Shown: positions 26,744 to 39,900 of the stretch, piece after piece | Position numbering within the stretch: position 1 is the stretch's first letter | How the letters are laid out: every line of letters begins with the position of its first letter | NCBI RefSeq assembly: GCF_003369915.1 | Contig: NC_046676.1 | Span: 17,838,001-17,902,000, forward strand | Direction: 5' to 3' | Source of the DNA: Drosophila miranda | Lineage: Eukaryota > Arthropoda > Insecta > Diptera > Drosophilidae | DNA: 64,000 bases | Translations under genes and position numbers: made by a program | Notes under the pieces: generated by a model | Database searches by the model: none | What the model was told of the DNA's origin: nothing | What the model saw: the letters and a program-made list of their open reading frames with translations, nothing else

Positions 26744-29006
26744 ATGGCTGACAAAAAGAATCTTCTGCTGCTCTTCGACCATCCCACCGAGCCCGTGTTC
26801 ATGGACAAGGGCAAAACGGTGACCGTCTTCGATGTGCCGGACTCCTTCCTCACCGACCGCTACCGTCCCATCAGCAACGAGGTGCAGAGCCGTGTCGGCG
26901 AGAAGGTGGAGCAGCGGGTACCGGTGCGTGAGATCTCCATTCCGGATTTACGCATCCCCATGTCTCTGGGCCGTGACGAGCAGTTCTCCCTGTTCCTGCC
27001 CAAGCACCGTCGCATTGCCGGCCGCCTGATCGACATCTTCATGAACATGCGCTCCGTGGACGACCTGCAGAGCGTGGCCGTCTACGCCAGAGATCGTGTC
27101 AACCCGGTTCTTTTCAACTATGCCCTGTCGGTGGCCCTGCTCCATCGTCCGGACACCCAGGGTCTGGATCTGCCCTCCTTCTCGCAGACCTTCCCCGACC
27201 GCTTCATTGATTCCCAGGTTATGCGCCAGCTCCGGGAGGAGTCGTTTGTGGTGCAATCCGGCTCGCGGATGCCCATCACCATTCCCCGCGACTACACGGC
27301 CTCTGATTTGGATCCCGAGCACCGTCTCTGGTACTTCCGCGAGGATCTGGGCATCAACCTCCACCACTGGCACTGGCATTTAGTCTACCCCTTCGAGGCC
27401 TCCGACCGCAGCATCGTCGCCAAGGATCGTCGTGGCGAGCTCTTCTACTACATGCACGAACAGGTCATCGCCCGGTACAACATGGAGCGTTTCAGCAACA
27501 ACTTGTCCCGCGTCCAGCCGTTCAACAATTTGCGCGACCCCATTGCCGAAGGGTACTTCCCCAAGATGGACTCCTTGGTGGCTAGTCGCGCCTGGCCGCC
27601 GCGCTTCGAGAACACCCGTCTCAGCGACCTGAACCGCGAGGCTGATCAGTTGAATGTGGAGATCGGGGACCTGGAGCGCTGGCGCGATCGCATCTACGAG
27701 GCAATCCACCAAGGATTCGTCATGGATGTGAGTGAAATCTGCCCCTTCTGTTACCCAGAAGTATTAATTCAAATTTGTCTCTTAGGAGCGTGGCACACGC
27801 ATTCCACTGGACGAGGCCAAGGGCATCGATCATTTGGGTAACATGATTGAAGCCTCGATTCTGTCGCCGAATCGCGTTTTGGTAAGAATCATCTTTTCCC
27901 CTCCCTTTCTGAGAGACTAAAATATAGTACTGATGCTCCTTCCATCCATGCTGCACTTTTCAGTATGGAGATTTGCACAACAATGGTCACACATTCATCT
28001 CGTACTCCCACGATCCGAGCAACAAGCACTTGGAATCCTTCGGCGTGATGGGCGATGTCTCCACGGCAATGCGCGATCCAGTCTTCTACAAGTGGCATTC
28101 GTACATCGATCGCATTTTCCAGGAGCACAAGTCTCGCCTGCCCGCCTACACCGATACCCAGCTCAACTACACGGGCATCTCGATCACGGGCATTCAGGTG
28201 GCCACCAATGGGGGACAGGCCAATGCCCTTAGCACCTTCTGGCAGCAGTCGGATGTGGATCTGTCCCGCGGCTTCGACTTCCTGCCCCGCGGCAATGTCT
28301 TCGCCCGTTTCAGCCATCTGCAGCATCTGCCCTTCACCTATACCATCAACGTGAACAACGACGGAGGGGCCCAGCGCTTCGGCTATTGCCGCATCTTCAT
28401 TGCCCCGAAGAACGACGAGCGTGGCCAGCCCATGCTGCTGCGGGAGCAGCGCCTGATGATGGTCGAGCTGGACAAGTTTGTGGTGTCGCTGAATCCTGGA
28501 CCCAACACCATTCGCCGCCGTTCCACAGAGTCCAGTGTGACGATTCCTTTTGAGCGAACCTTCCGCAACCTGGACGCCAATCGGCCCACTACCGGCTCGC
28601 CCGAGGAGCTGGAGTTCAACTTCTGCGGCTGCGGCTGGCCCAACCACATGCTCATCCCCAAGGGCCTGCCCGAGGGTCTTCGCTGCGATCTGTTCGTCAT
28701 GGTCTCCAACTACGAGAACGACAGGGTGAGTCAATTCTTTACCCATCCCTGATAGTCCTTAATCTGACCGCTCCTTGGGCTCTGCTATAGGTTGACCAGC
28801 AGCTGGTAGGTCGCTGCAGTGATGCCGCCTCCTACTGTGGCGTCCGCGATCGCCTGTATCCAGATCGCCAGGCCATGGGCTATCCATTCGATCGACTGCC
28901 CCGCACTGGAGCTGATCGTCTTGTCAACTTCCTAACTCCCAACATGAGCATCGTGGACGTGAACATACGTCACGAGAACCGCACGGTCACGCGCCAGACC
29001 CGCTGA
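26744..29006 (+). CDS. PPO2: Prophenoloxidase 2, 685 aa
   Basis: Four exons: 26744-27727, 27786-27881, 27964-28725 and 28791-29006. The protein is an arthropod haemocyanin-superfamily type-3 copper oxidase. After activation it hydroxylates monophenols and oxidises diphenols to quinones for melanin at wounds and around parasites. The copper A ligands are in the HHWHWH run (207-212) and His238. The copper B ligands are in HNNGH (365-369), with His405 in KWHSY a likely related site. The GCGWP thioester-like motif lies in the carboxy-terminal domain. There is no signal peptide, as usual for insect PPOs, which leave crystal cells by lysis. The length matches the family (about 685-690). At the expected activation site (residues 50-51) the sequence is Arg-Val instead of the common Arg-Phe. 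The sequence is extremely close to the fly PPO2 (CG8193) I remember, more than to PPO1 or PPO3. Confidence 0.95.
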
Positions 29007-29137
29007 ATGAACCGCTCCTGCCCCGCACTGCACTGATCCACATCCACCCTGACGACGGCCTTGCACATCACTAGATATACTCGTACTCTTATTACTTTTA
29101 GCAATCTATTGCATCTTTATTGAGCTACTAGCCCCAG

Positions 29138-29143
29138 AATAAA
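29138..29143 (+). terminator. PPO2 poly(A) signal
   Basis: A canonical AATAAA lies 132 bp after the PPO2 stop codon. It implies a short 3'UTR and leaves under 200 bp of spacer before the start of Ance-4. Confidence 0.75.
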
Positions 29144-29351
29144 CAAGACATCATGGCATTCCACAAAGCTACTTTTGTTCTCAATTACGATTATTGCGGT
29201 GGCCTCTGGTTGCGCTTATCAGCCTCAGCCTCTGCTTCAGTTTCAGTTTCAGAAAAGCTTTAAATGTTTGCCCCATGCGAATGGGCGGCTCAGTTCTGTT
29301 CCAGCGGATCCGGCGTCAAGTGCGAAAGTGAAACTGATTCCACCTCCGGAG

Positions 29352-31513
29352 ATGATTCTCCAGTGTCTATCCCTGCTGCTGATAGCAGCCATAGGCGTAA
29401 GTGCGCCACCAAACATCTCGCAAAGTGCCTAATCTGTGATTCCCAATCCACCATCAAACTCTCCCCACCATTTCAGCACTCATCCGCTGCTGCCAACTAT
29501 GACCTCGAGGCCAAAACGTTTATTGATCAGTCGAGTGCGCGCTACTACAAGTTTTACGATGAAATAGCCGCTGAGACTTACTCGGCTAACAATGAGGACG
29601 ACTTCGAGGCCCTATTCAGCAAGCTGACAAATGTGAAGAGGATTGCCGACGAGCTGGTCAGCATTTCGCGCCAGGCCAGCGGCTTCGACCTGAGCAGAGT
29701 CCAAAGCGTAGAGTCGAAGCATGCTCTTCAGGAATTGCGCAGCGTTGGCGATCTATTTGTGCTCGGGGACGACTACTTTTCGTCGGTGCAGATGAACCTG
29801 GTGGCCCTGCAGACCCTCTCAACGGACAAGGACATTGAGCCGTATCTGGGCGGGGCAAAAATGCCCGATGAGGACGACAGCCCCATAGCCTACTACCCGG
29901 ACATACAGAAGATCGTGCAGCAGAGCAAGGACTCCGACGAATTAAAGTACTATTGGGAGACGTGGCGCGAGAAGAACCAGCTCTGGGCCTCGCTAAACTT
30001 CTACACCATCGTGCAGTCGTATCAGAAGGCGGCCAGGATTCTGGAGGTGCCTGTACATAAGCTCTGGTATCGCTTCGACAGCCACGAAATGCTGCAGCAG
30101 ATGGAGCAGGCGATGGTGGAGCTGAAGCCCTTTTACCAGCAGCTACACTCCTTTGTCCGCCAGGAGCTGTTTAAGAAGTACGGATCGGATGTAATCGATC
30201 CCAATGGACCCATACCCGATCATCTATTTCAGCAGGTACTTGAGCAGGCCTGGGGTGCGGACAGTGTGCTGGAGGACTACTTTCCGCGCTCGGAGCTGCC
30301 GCAGTACGATGACTTTGTGAAGCATCTGAGTGCCAAGGCGCTGATCAATGAGTCCGAGAGCTTCTATACATCGCTGGGCTTTGAACCACTGTCCGCCGAC
30401 TTTCACAAGAATCAGATAAAAGAGCCGAACGAAGACAAGCCGGACGACGACTGTCGGCCCTCCATCTTCGACCTGACCCCGCACGTATATCTCATGTACT
30501 GCGAGAAGGTCAGCTTTAGGAAACTGATGCAATACCACAGCCACATGGCCCGCGTTTACTACGCTAACCAGAAGAGCCAGCTTCCCTCGTACTATTTCAA
30601 GGCCTTCAATTTGGAGTTCCCTGTGGGTGAGGCGGTCGTCCTTTCTGCCTCGTCGCCCGCTCATCTGACCGGACGCGGACTGGCAAAGGGTGTGCAGTTC
30701 ACCGAAAAGGCTCTTATGAATCGACTTTTCCGAATGGTGAGTCGCCTAGTTTCAGCTACTTGATTTTTCCACTAATCAAAGAATCCTCCTTCTGATTAGA
30801 GCATCCACACGGTTCTCAACATTCCCCTGTACTATGTGCACACCAAGGTGATGCATGATCTGCTGAACGACACCGTGGACATGGACACCGTCAACAGACA
30901 CTACTGGCGACTGCTGGAACTGCATGCGGGCATTGAGCCACCATCGGACCGCACGGAGGGAGCAATCGACTTCCCCTACAAGTTCTATGTGAACATCGAT
31001 CAAAATTTCCAGACTCAGTGAGTGGCGTTCCATTCTAGTCGATAATATTCTTAGAAAGTTATTCAATTCTTTGCTTCGGTTGCAGGAAATTCATCTCCGA
31101 GATACTGGGCTATCAGTTCTATCGCGCCTTCTGCCAGAAGAGCCATCATAGGGGACAGCTCCACAATTGCGATTTCTATGGCAACAATGCAGTGGGAAAT
31201 GATTTAAGGCAGTCTTCTTTCTTTTTATAATCAAACCGTAAATTTATCCAGATTTATTTTTCCAGATCAATGATGTCTTTGGGCTCTACAAGGCCCTGGA
31301 AGGAAGTTGTGGGCAAAATATTGCCCAATAACGCCAGCCTCAGCAGCCTAGCACTTCTGGAGTTCTATCAGCCCGTTTTTGATTGGCTAAAGAATCATAA
31401 CCGGCAGGCAAATGCTAAAATTGGTTGGACCTCCACCAAGAAAAGTAAGTCAACTGGTTTTTGTTTATGTGTCTATCACATTGATGTGCTTTTTATTTTC
31501 AGAAATTGTTTGA
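29352..31513 (+). CDS. Ance-4: Ance-4-like, non-catalytic angiotensin-converting-enzyme homologue, 611 aa
   Basis: Exons: 29352-29396 (signal peptide), 29477-30736, 30800-31017, 31086-31208, 31266-31444 and 31503-31513; total 1836 nt. The short first exon encodes a typical signal peptide (M-I-L-Q-C-L-S then Leu/Ala/Ile). Reading upstream from the large exon instead would lose it. The rest is peptidase family M2 along its whole length, as in Ance (about 615 aa). Where active ACEs have the zinc motif HEXXH, this protein has H-S-H-M-A-R (second exon). Both the catalytic Glu and the second zinc His are lost, so it should not be a peptidase. It is secreted and has no membrane anchor. The end of exon 4 uses either a GC donor (31209) or a poor GT donor three bases later. 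The poly(A) signal is AATAAA at 31578-31583. Its position next to PPO2 matches Ance-4 (CG8196) as I remember the fly map. Confidence 0.85.
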
Positions 31514-31599
31514 AGTGCTTCATTCTGTTGCTCTCTTTGATTGAAATAATAATTTAATCCAAAATATTAATAATTAAAATAAATTTAAATTTGAATTCA

Positions 31600-34500
31600 A
31601 ATTAAAACGAACGTTTTGCAGTACTGGAAAATGTCAAGGAACCAGAAATTCTGGAACTAGTTCGGAAAGTTTTTTTATCTCGCTTGCACTCACATTATTA
31701 CGCAGGCAGTTGTATAAGAGGAGAAAACGTGTGTGAGAGTGAAACAAATATTGTAGTGTTAAGGCGCGTAAAATTCACGATTCAAATGTTTAGCGCGCAC
31801 TCATTTTTTTAAATAGGTTCGTTGAATGTTATTTCTTTTGCAAATTGCATTTATTGCTTAAGAACAATTTGCATAAAATTGCTAAAAAGTTAGTTTTACC
31901 TAAAGTTGCACAGAGATTGGAAGAATTTCCCAATGTACTGCCAGTCAGCCGTATAATCTGTTCCGGCTGTTGGCCGTTTTATGGCTACCCCGACCACAAA
32001 TATCCGCTGGCAACCTGTGGCAGTGCAGGGCGGAGGTGGTGCCGTTCCAACCTCCAGACCAAGAGCCCTCGAAAAGCGGCTTTGGTTGAGTTGAAGTCTC
32101 GCAATCCGAAGCAACCCGAGAGCTAAGCCGTTCCCCCGCAGTGCGTTCGCCGCTTGATTGCGTCCACATCCACATCCGAGCCACTCTTGCAGCGATTGTC
32201 GCTGGGCAAGCACACTTTCTCACCGCTAATAAGGAGATTTCCGCTGTCAGGGGTTAGGGTTAGGGTATGGCTGCATCGACTTAGCTGGATCTCTGCCATA
32301 CCGGACTTGGAGCTGGAGCTGTAGCTAGAGGGGCCTGCGCTTCGCTTCAGTTGCTGCGCGACAAGTCGTCGACAATGCACGGCTGGCGAAAGGTCAGCGA
32401 TTCTGGGCCCCGGTCTCAGTGTCCGACTTCATGCGGTCATTAGCCACGACAAAGTCCAAGCCCATCAAATTGTGGAGCAATCGTGGAGAAGCCGTAGTCG
32501 CTGCAAGGTCGGCGGAGCCCTGCCTCCCACAATCCTCCCCCTGATAGCCGCCTGATAGCGGGCGTTCCTCGTTTAGCTGGGCGGTTGCCTTTTCCCACAA
32601 ATGGATTTCCTTTTTGTCTGTGGGCGTCTGCGGGTGTGACAACTGAATGCATTGCGTGCCGCCCCTGCCTGCTGCTTGCTAATTGCGCCAAATGGCGGTG
32701 GCCGCGCGTACTCCTAGCGGAATGAATGGCCGTGAAATTGAATCATTTCCAGTTGCAGCTACAGCCATAGCCACTGCACACGGCTCGTGTGTGAGTCCAA
32801 CTTTGACATGGCACGGCTGCCAGTTTCGAAACGGAGTTGAGTGAAAGGCACCCACGCCATCATCCAGGTATTTCTCTTTGATTTACTCACTGCTTTTATG
32901 CAAGCAATAAAGCTGAAATGAGGAACGTCGAGACAGCGTGTACCCTGACAGGCAACAGGCAATAGATCCTCCAAAGAGGTTCATGGCCGAGCATATTAGC
33001 TATAAATCACCCAGTCCAAAGATTAACTAATTCACTAATTAACCCTGATTCATAAAATCTTCCCTGATAGTTCTGTACAATTCTGATCTTATAGTATCCA
33101 CAATACCCTCACCAAGAGTATAAAGACTTAAGTGCCCAATTTATGCATAGATACAAACATATATACAGAGGTATATATATGGGTACGTGTGTGTGGCTGT
33201 GGCTGTGGCTGGAGAAAAGAGCAGAAACGGAAACCGCAAAGGGAAAAGAAGTCAAATTAAATTTGCATGCCGACGTCAGACAATTTGGTGAACTTTTTTA
33301 AATTGCCCATCAGTGAATGCATTCACATCAACATTAACATTAAACATTAACCCAAACAAGATATCCATATAGTGTTTTTGCATGTGTATGTGCAGGTAAG
33401 TGTTACATGCGAATTTAGTTTACATATTCATCAGGCACATTCAGCGGAGCCAAATATTTTAACATTGATCTTGTCCACAGAAGCATCGAACAGGGAACGA
33501 GCGAGCAAATATAAACGGAATTCAACTTAAGCTGGAGTCCAAGTGGAGACCCAAGAGTGTCACAAAAAGGCGGAATCGCATGTGAATAGTTTTTAGCATA
33601 TGTATTGTGTGGGGGGGGGATCACGTAGAGAATGGACTAAGCTCCCAAAATGGTTTCGTTACGTGTTTCCATTGTATAGTTATGTGAAGATATTCAAAAG
33701 ACTGAAGACTATCAGCTTATAAGGAGGATCTATCGGAATGGCAAAAAAGGCTTGACTAGGGTGTATTATGGCATTATTCCTTTATTAGTGGTAAACAGTT
33801 TGCTCAAATTAAGATGCTTACGAAAGGGCTTTAGACGATAGTCCTTAGGGTGACTTATGGATGTTAGGTTGCGGTAAGCTAGCAAAAACTATTATGACCC
33901 ACCATGGAGTGCCTGTATATATTCCCCCTATCAAGTCTAATGAGATTTGCGTTCGCTTTTACAGCTGCACATAATACGGACTGTAGTATCCCCCCCATCT
34001 GTGTGTAAAATTGAGTTCGACCAGCTATTCCGTCCGGCACACAGCTGTACTGTACAGTAATTACACTACACTTCAGGCCCAACTTTCATTACTGTGTGTG
34101 TGTGTATGTGTATGCAGATGCAGGAAGATGAAGCCGGAGACGAAACTGCAGATCATCATCAGCGTCACGCGCTCGCGCAAAAATTATGATTATTTGACGA
34201 AATCTCAAGCTGTGCTTTCTGCCAGCTGCCGCAGCGAGGCGCCCCAAAAAACCACAAGAGGAAAACAACCAGAAGAGGAGGCAATAACCACGGCGGACAC
34301 CTCAGCACGTCTTGGCCCGGCATTCGCACAGCCAACGCCAACGTCCAAACCAGCCACAGCCAGAGCCAGAGCTGACCCCAAGCAATTAAGAAATTATGTA
34401 TATTATGACGCGCTGTGATGATGGCAGCGCGGCAGTCGAATAAAAAACAATCAAATGTTAAAGCAACAAATCCGAATGCCTGATGTCTGATATCTGAGGC

Positions 34501-36636
34501 CGCCGATGCTGGAGCCGATGCTCGAAATAAGCATTATGTATACGCACTGCTGGACCTCGGAACCTGCAGGCAGTTTTGTTGCTTTGCTATTTTCCCCCCA
34601 TCTTATTGGTTTTCTCATTTGATTACCCTTTCTTTACAATAATATAGCATGGCCATAATTATCATTTGTTGCATTTCATTTCTTTCAGAGACAGATACAA
34701 CAAATACAGATCTTTTTGAGGTTGGGGAGCTTGAATCATTTTCCGCCTGCCACCTCCATTATGCTCAGAATACTTTTCTCATGGAAATGAGAGGGTTTAA
34801 AGCTCTTCTGTGGTCGCTTCCTGGCTTTCAAAAACAAAAACAAAAGACTTAAGACACGAACATGGGGTCGAGCCGTCCGCCAGGTCTTATGTAAGCGCGT
34901 GCTCGCCTTAAATTAAAGTCCACAATCAGGCGGCGACGACAAGGGGTCAGAGGAGATAGAGAGAGAGAGAGAGAGGTTGCTCAGCCCGCTGTGTAGGTGG
35001 AGAAATTATGTTGACATCATCGCCAAAAAATGGCCAAAGAAGCGAGCGATGCCGATTCCGATGCCGCTGGCGAAGCCCACAAGCTGGGCGCCTCTTGAAA
35101 AACAGAAAGAAAAAAATTAATTTTACTTTCATTTTCGTTGCGGCGAACGCTCATTTCTTTCAATTTTAATGAATATTTTTTGTTGGGTACCACAAAAAAC
35201 TCCAGCAGCACAGCAGCAGCAGCAACCAGCAGCAAAACCATCATATCCGCAACTATTTCGAGGGGATCCGTACACCTTTTGGCTTGTGCCACTTCAACGA
35301 GATGATTGCACTTTGATTGTCCGAGACAGATCGGTTCCGTTTGGCCTTTAGCTCGGGTTGGATTCACTTTTGAATTGGTTTGTCAGGAAGCCTCTCTTCG
35401 GTAGTCGGTCTTCTCCCAAGTGCCACTGGGGTCTGCCGTTAGGCAGGGGCATTATCAAACTAACTGAAAGCCCAACTAACTAACTAGCTGATCGATCGAT
35501 CGACTGACAGACTGATCGATTAAATGAAGTAAGCGGCTGCTGGATAGCTGCTGCAATGAGGAAGCGTCTGTCTATGAATATCCATCCCGTCAAATTGAAT
35601 GAATCGAATTAGTCACCAGCCAAGACATCCAGCAACGCAAGGTAAAAGCCTTTGCCGTTTTAAAATTGTATTTTAATAGGCCAAATGTCAATTTCCTGGC
35701 CCGATGCCAAAAACGGTTATACCACGCCAGACGATTGTGAAAATCGAGCCAATTTTATTGCCAATTTCAGCTCCGACTTATGAAATGGCTTGCACTGTCA
35801 GCCCGCCGGCCAATTTTCTAGGTCACAATGGATACGAGTACACGAATCTTACGAAATTGAAACCTGGGCGCCCCATTTCCTTGTGAAAACCGCAGCCGTT
35901 CCCTCCTACGCACTAATGTCCAAATTAAACGTCTTTCCACAGTGGTGCATTGTAAAAGTTTGGGCATACGAAGAGCATCCCCATCTCCCGACAGACAATT
36001 GCATTTTACTCAACATAATTTCTAGCGTTTAAGTTTATGAGCTTTTTAGCCTGCTCAACGAGCGCAGACGACAGAGATATGTGTGCCCCCAGGGAAGATG
36101 ACAGCCGCCGTATACTCGTACATATTTCTCGTCATATTTCAAATGGAAAATGCTGGCTTGAGTCGCCATAAAGCAGCTGCACACAAAACACCCTCCTCGG
36201 TTACGCATGCGTCCCATCAAAGTCTCTGTTGTATTGTATAAGGCCCCACTCTTCTTCCCCCATACGACACAAAAAAAATGTCGCAGTCAGACAGCTATTC
36301 GTAAAGCTGCCAGCATGAAGAAGAAACCTCTGCGGAGACAATTGTGTAATTAGCGAAAAGAAATACAGAAAAAGAGGAGGAGGAAATAAGAAAGAGTCAG
36401 AGGCGAGGCGGAGATGCAAAACAAAAAGATCTAAATGGCTATTCATAACCCCATCCACATTCCACATTTCCAGCTGCACGGGCCGGTTCAATTGTCTGGA
36501 AATGCTATTTGGTAATCCCGATCCGACTAAGACTCAACGGAATGCGGTCTCTTCTTTAGCTCTTCATATGCTCCCGCTGCTTCTGTTCAAAGTTATTCAA
36601 TTTATGACACTTTGAATATAAAAACCCTTTGATTTT
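31600..36636. other. Large non-coding spacer, probable regulatory DNA
   Basis: No supported coding exon. The part 31860-32760 is less AT-rich and open in short frames on both strands, but codon use and composition do not single out one frame. A GA dinucleotide run lies at 34958-34975 and a GT run at 34093-34105. A homopolymer G run sits at about 33611-33619. Most of the stretch has the A/T-rich, conserved-block look of fly enhancers, which may serve Ance-4 or the protease downstream. Confidence 0.4.
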
Positions 36637-36950
36637 TATACCCAGTACTCAAAGTCCATAGGGGTATATCAGAATTGTGGTGAAAGTGAATGTGTTTAAC
36701 ATCCAGAAGGAAACGTTGCCAACCCCTTAAAGTATATGTATATATTTTTGATCAGCCTCATTAGAAGAGTCAAAATAGCCGTGTGTCCGTCCGTCCCGAT
36801 GAGGGCCTAGATCACACAGACTACAAGAGCTAGAGCAACAAATGTTGTATCCAGACTCCTGTAAAATTACACTGTGACCCGCTTCCGGCCCCACAAAGAA
36901 ACAAAGTCTGTAGCATCCACAATTTTGATGACACGTGAACGTGAACGACA
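36637..36950 (+). mobile_element. DINE-1 / INE-1-type repeat copy (Helitron-related)
   Basis: The segment starts TATACCCAGTACTC, then carries GGGGTATATCAGAATTGTGG, an AAAGTATATGTATATAT stretch, TTGATCAGCCTCAT, GTGTGTCCGTCCGTC, ACAAGAGCTAGAGCAACAA and a purine-rich CACAAAG tail. These blocks, in this order, are the hallmark of the abundant Drosophila DINE-1/INE-1 element, a short non-autonomous Helitron relative. It has no coding capacity. The right end is approximate because homology fades after about 36930. Confidence 0.75.
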
Positions 36951-39900
36951 TATAAAATATATTATATAAGCTATTAGATCACAGATCCTTGATTTCCCCC
37001 TCGTTTGATTTGGTTATGGCTGGATCATATTGTTCTTCATCAAACAAGATCCATATTCAGCGCCTGGATTGACTGACTTTCAGTAGAACAACGTATTAGA
37101 GGTACTTCATTTTATATATTATAAAATAAGCATAAGAGTATTCCAGAAACGTTGGCTTTTCTCTTACGGCCGCACACTAATTGCCGCGAAGTTCGCAATC
37201 AAGTTTGGCTCGTGGCACAGACCCTATCACCATTGAGTGACTGACTGCGCGGCCCGACACTACGATGTGATTGACAGATCTGATCTCTGGCTTTTGGCAC
37301 ATCGCCACACAGGAATGGAGTGGAAAGTTTTTAATGTCCTAGCCACGCGTCGCTCCCCGACTCGCCTTCACCCCCCCCCTGGACAGCAGCATTGACACCA
37401 CCACAGCGCTTCTTAAAGAAATTCTGATATTTATTATTTCTTATACAAACCGAAGATTGCTAATTGTCTGGCTAAATGTTGCCAATTTGTCAAGCGTTGC
37501 TAATCGAATTAGAAGGTGTTATTGATAATCGTTAAAAGCGATCGATCGTGCACAAACAAAAGATCAGAGCAGATTAGATCAGAGGGAGCACAAGCTTTGG
37601 ACTTTGGGCGATGATCAATGGAATCATGGGTTCCGGCTGATTCTTACCGACACCCACAGCAAACGACAGAGAGATCTTTACGGCAAGAGTGGACAGCTGC
37701 CAGTGCAACTGCAACTGCTGCTGCTGCTTCTTCTGCCGATGACGCAGTCAGGGACTGGGACTGGGACTGGGACTGTTGCTGCGTCCATTATATCACCTTC
37801 AGGTGAGTGAAAGTGATGATGGCATGGCATTCGCAAGGCCTCAATGCTATTACCCGTTTGCGAATCTTTTCCTTCATGTGGCACACAGGGTGTGTGCTCC
37901 CTCGCGACTGTTTGGGTCTGGTGTTTGGGGCAAATGGGTGGATGTATGCTAATGTTGCATTTTTTGCGCCGCCTGCAAATATTTTTTTTCAATTATCGAT
38001 TTTCGATTTTTGTTTGCCTTTTACTTTGAGGTGTGCGAGGTGGGGAAAAACGTTGCGACTTCCTCATTGCAGTTGTCTGTGTTGCAACAATCTCTGTGCA
38101 TGTGTGTGTAGAGATGGGGGCAAGCGTTTTTGCGCTGCTTCAATTGCCGTTGATTTGCATGGCGGCGCCGAGAGAAATCGCAAATGGCCCACGAATTCCT
38201 AGTGCCAAATCAAATGTCTATCTCTGGAGACTAATGAATATTCATAATTATGGACAGGTCAGAGCAGAAAGCCGAAAGGCAACCCCTTGGAAATTGTGCC
38301 AAGCGAAATTCAGAGCAATTGCTACTCGACTTTGCGATCTCTAACGGTGGCAGGCCGGAGTGTATGCAAATATTTGCTTTGGCCGCAGAAAAGTAAAGCT
38401 ACAGAAAACACTTTCCATCTGTCCCAAGTATCCGCCAGCAGCAGCAGCAACAGCAGCTGGACTGGAGCTGAAGTTGATTTGGATGTGGATGTGGAAGCTG
38501 GGGCAACATCGGCATCAGCACCCGCACCATTGCCAATGCCATACCCCCCGGCAGTATCATCATCGCAAGGGGCAGCTGTGGCCGTACCAGCCACAGATAC
38601 AGATAAAGAAATGTGCCGCTGTCGATGGCGCTGCCGCTGCTCCTTTCACTTTCGACTCGCCTTCAACGGGTGTTCGAATCCAGAGCAAAATGGACTTTTA
38701 GCTCTGCTAAATAGCAAGGGGCAGCCACAAAAACAGCAGCGCCACCACCACCAAAAAACAAATAGAAGAAATCTACGAAAAAAGTCGTTGCCGGATGAAT
38801 CATCTGAAAGCGGCGGCGGATGCGATGCCGATGTCGATGGTAACCGCTTCGTGGTTTTCCAAAGGCCAGTCCACGTCCACAAGCATGGGTGACACTCGCA
38901 CACTCTCACGCATCGCATAGACATCGCATCAGATGTTGTGGGGATAAACCCCGTGCCACCCTGTTTTAAGATCAAGGCTCCCCTGACCAGCCTTGACGTT
39001 GAATTTTTTAGTATTCGTACGAGTGATCACGGTGCGAGCTTGAACGCTCGAGTGGATTGGATCTCAAAGCGATAACGGATGAAATGAACCATTGTGGGGG
39101 ATGTGCGAGTGCGGCCGACAAAGATCATCAGTTGTTGAACTCCTCCGAAAGAGTGTTGGCCGCTTTGGAAGGTCTGGGAACTATTGTACTTGGGAGTGAA
39201 CATTTAACTCGATTTACCTTCCTCTACTTCTATACATTCTGTGAACAAAATGCAATCCAATTGGTGGTTTCTTCAACAGTTTCATTTGATAGATTATACA
39301 TAGATTGTAGATTATTATTATGTATTTTCATTTATTTTTTGGATTGCAATTTCATTTCCAGTTCTTCCAAAGACATTAAACCTCACCTCATCCGACCCTG
39401 GCCATGGGCTTTTTGGTCTGCTCTGCCTGGACACGGCGCACGCTTCCACACATACACATTTCAATCAAATCAAATGCAATTTGCTGTCAAAGCCGAGTCA
39501 CAGCATGTCACAGTCTGTCAAAAGGCATTAAATGTTGCGACGCTTTTGTGATTTGTGGGTTCTTTTTTCTGTATTTTGTGGCCGAAGGCTTTGGACAAAT
39601 ATGAACTGAAAATGTTTAATTGGCGGCTGTCATGTTTGGGCAGCTATAAAACTGAAATAAAACGATGGCCGGACTATGACTCGGCCGCCTGGTACTTACT
39701 ATTGACCATGGCGTCCAATGATGCTTTACGACTTCATATCATAATTACAGCTTACGAAATGGGTGCCGGGGGAGTTGATAGAGCGGGGGGATAAAATATG
39801 GTGGGGAAGAGGGTGAAGTCGACGTCTGCCGGCATTAAGCAATAATTTGTATTATTTGTACAATGCGGTGGCTGTTACAGTACGAGTACTCTTCTCTCTC

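Noticed and set aside
29264-29476. Start of Ance-4 at 29264 in continuous frame
   Set aside because: It would lack a signal peptide. A short signal-peptide exon (29352-29396) with perfect donor and acceptor joins in frame and fits the family.
31845-32126. Open frame with Cys-Trp motifs just after Ance-4
   Set aside because: Plausible amino-acid mix, but no clear start context, no family match and AT-rich first half. Kept as non-coding until conservation is shown.
32252-32268. GGGTTAGGGTTAGGG, resembling a vertebrate telomere repeat
   Set aside because: Only about two units, and Drosophila has no telomerase repeats. Treated as chance.
38287-38892. 201-codon plus-strand frame
   Set aside because: Dominated by Ser/Ala/Pro and Asp-Val repeats from CAGCAG and GATGTG words. 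No splice or family support.
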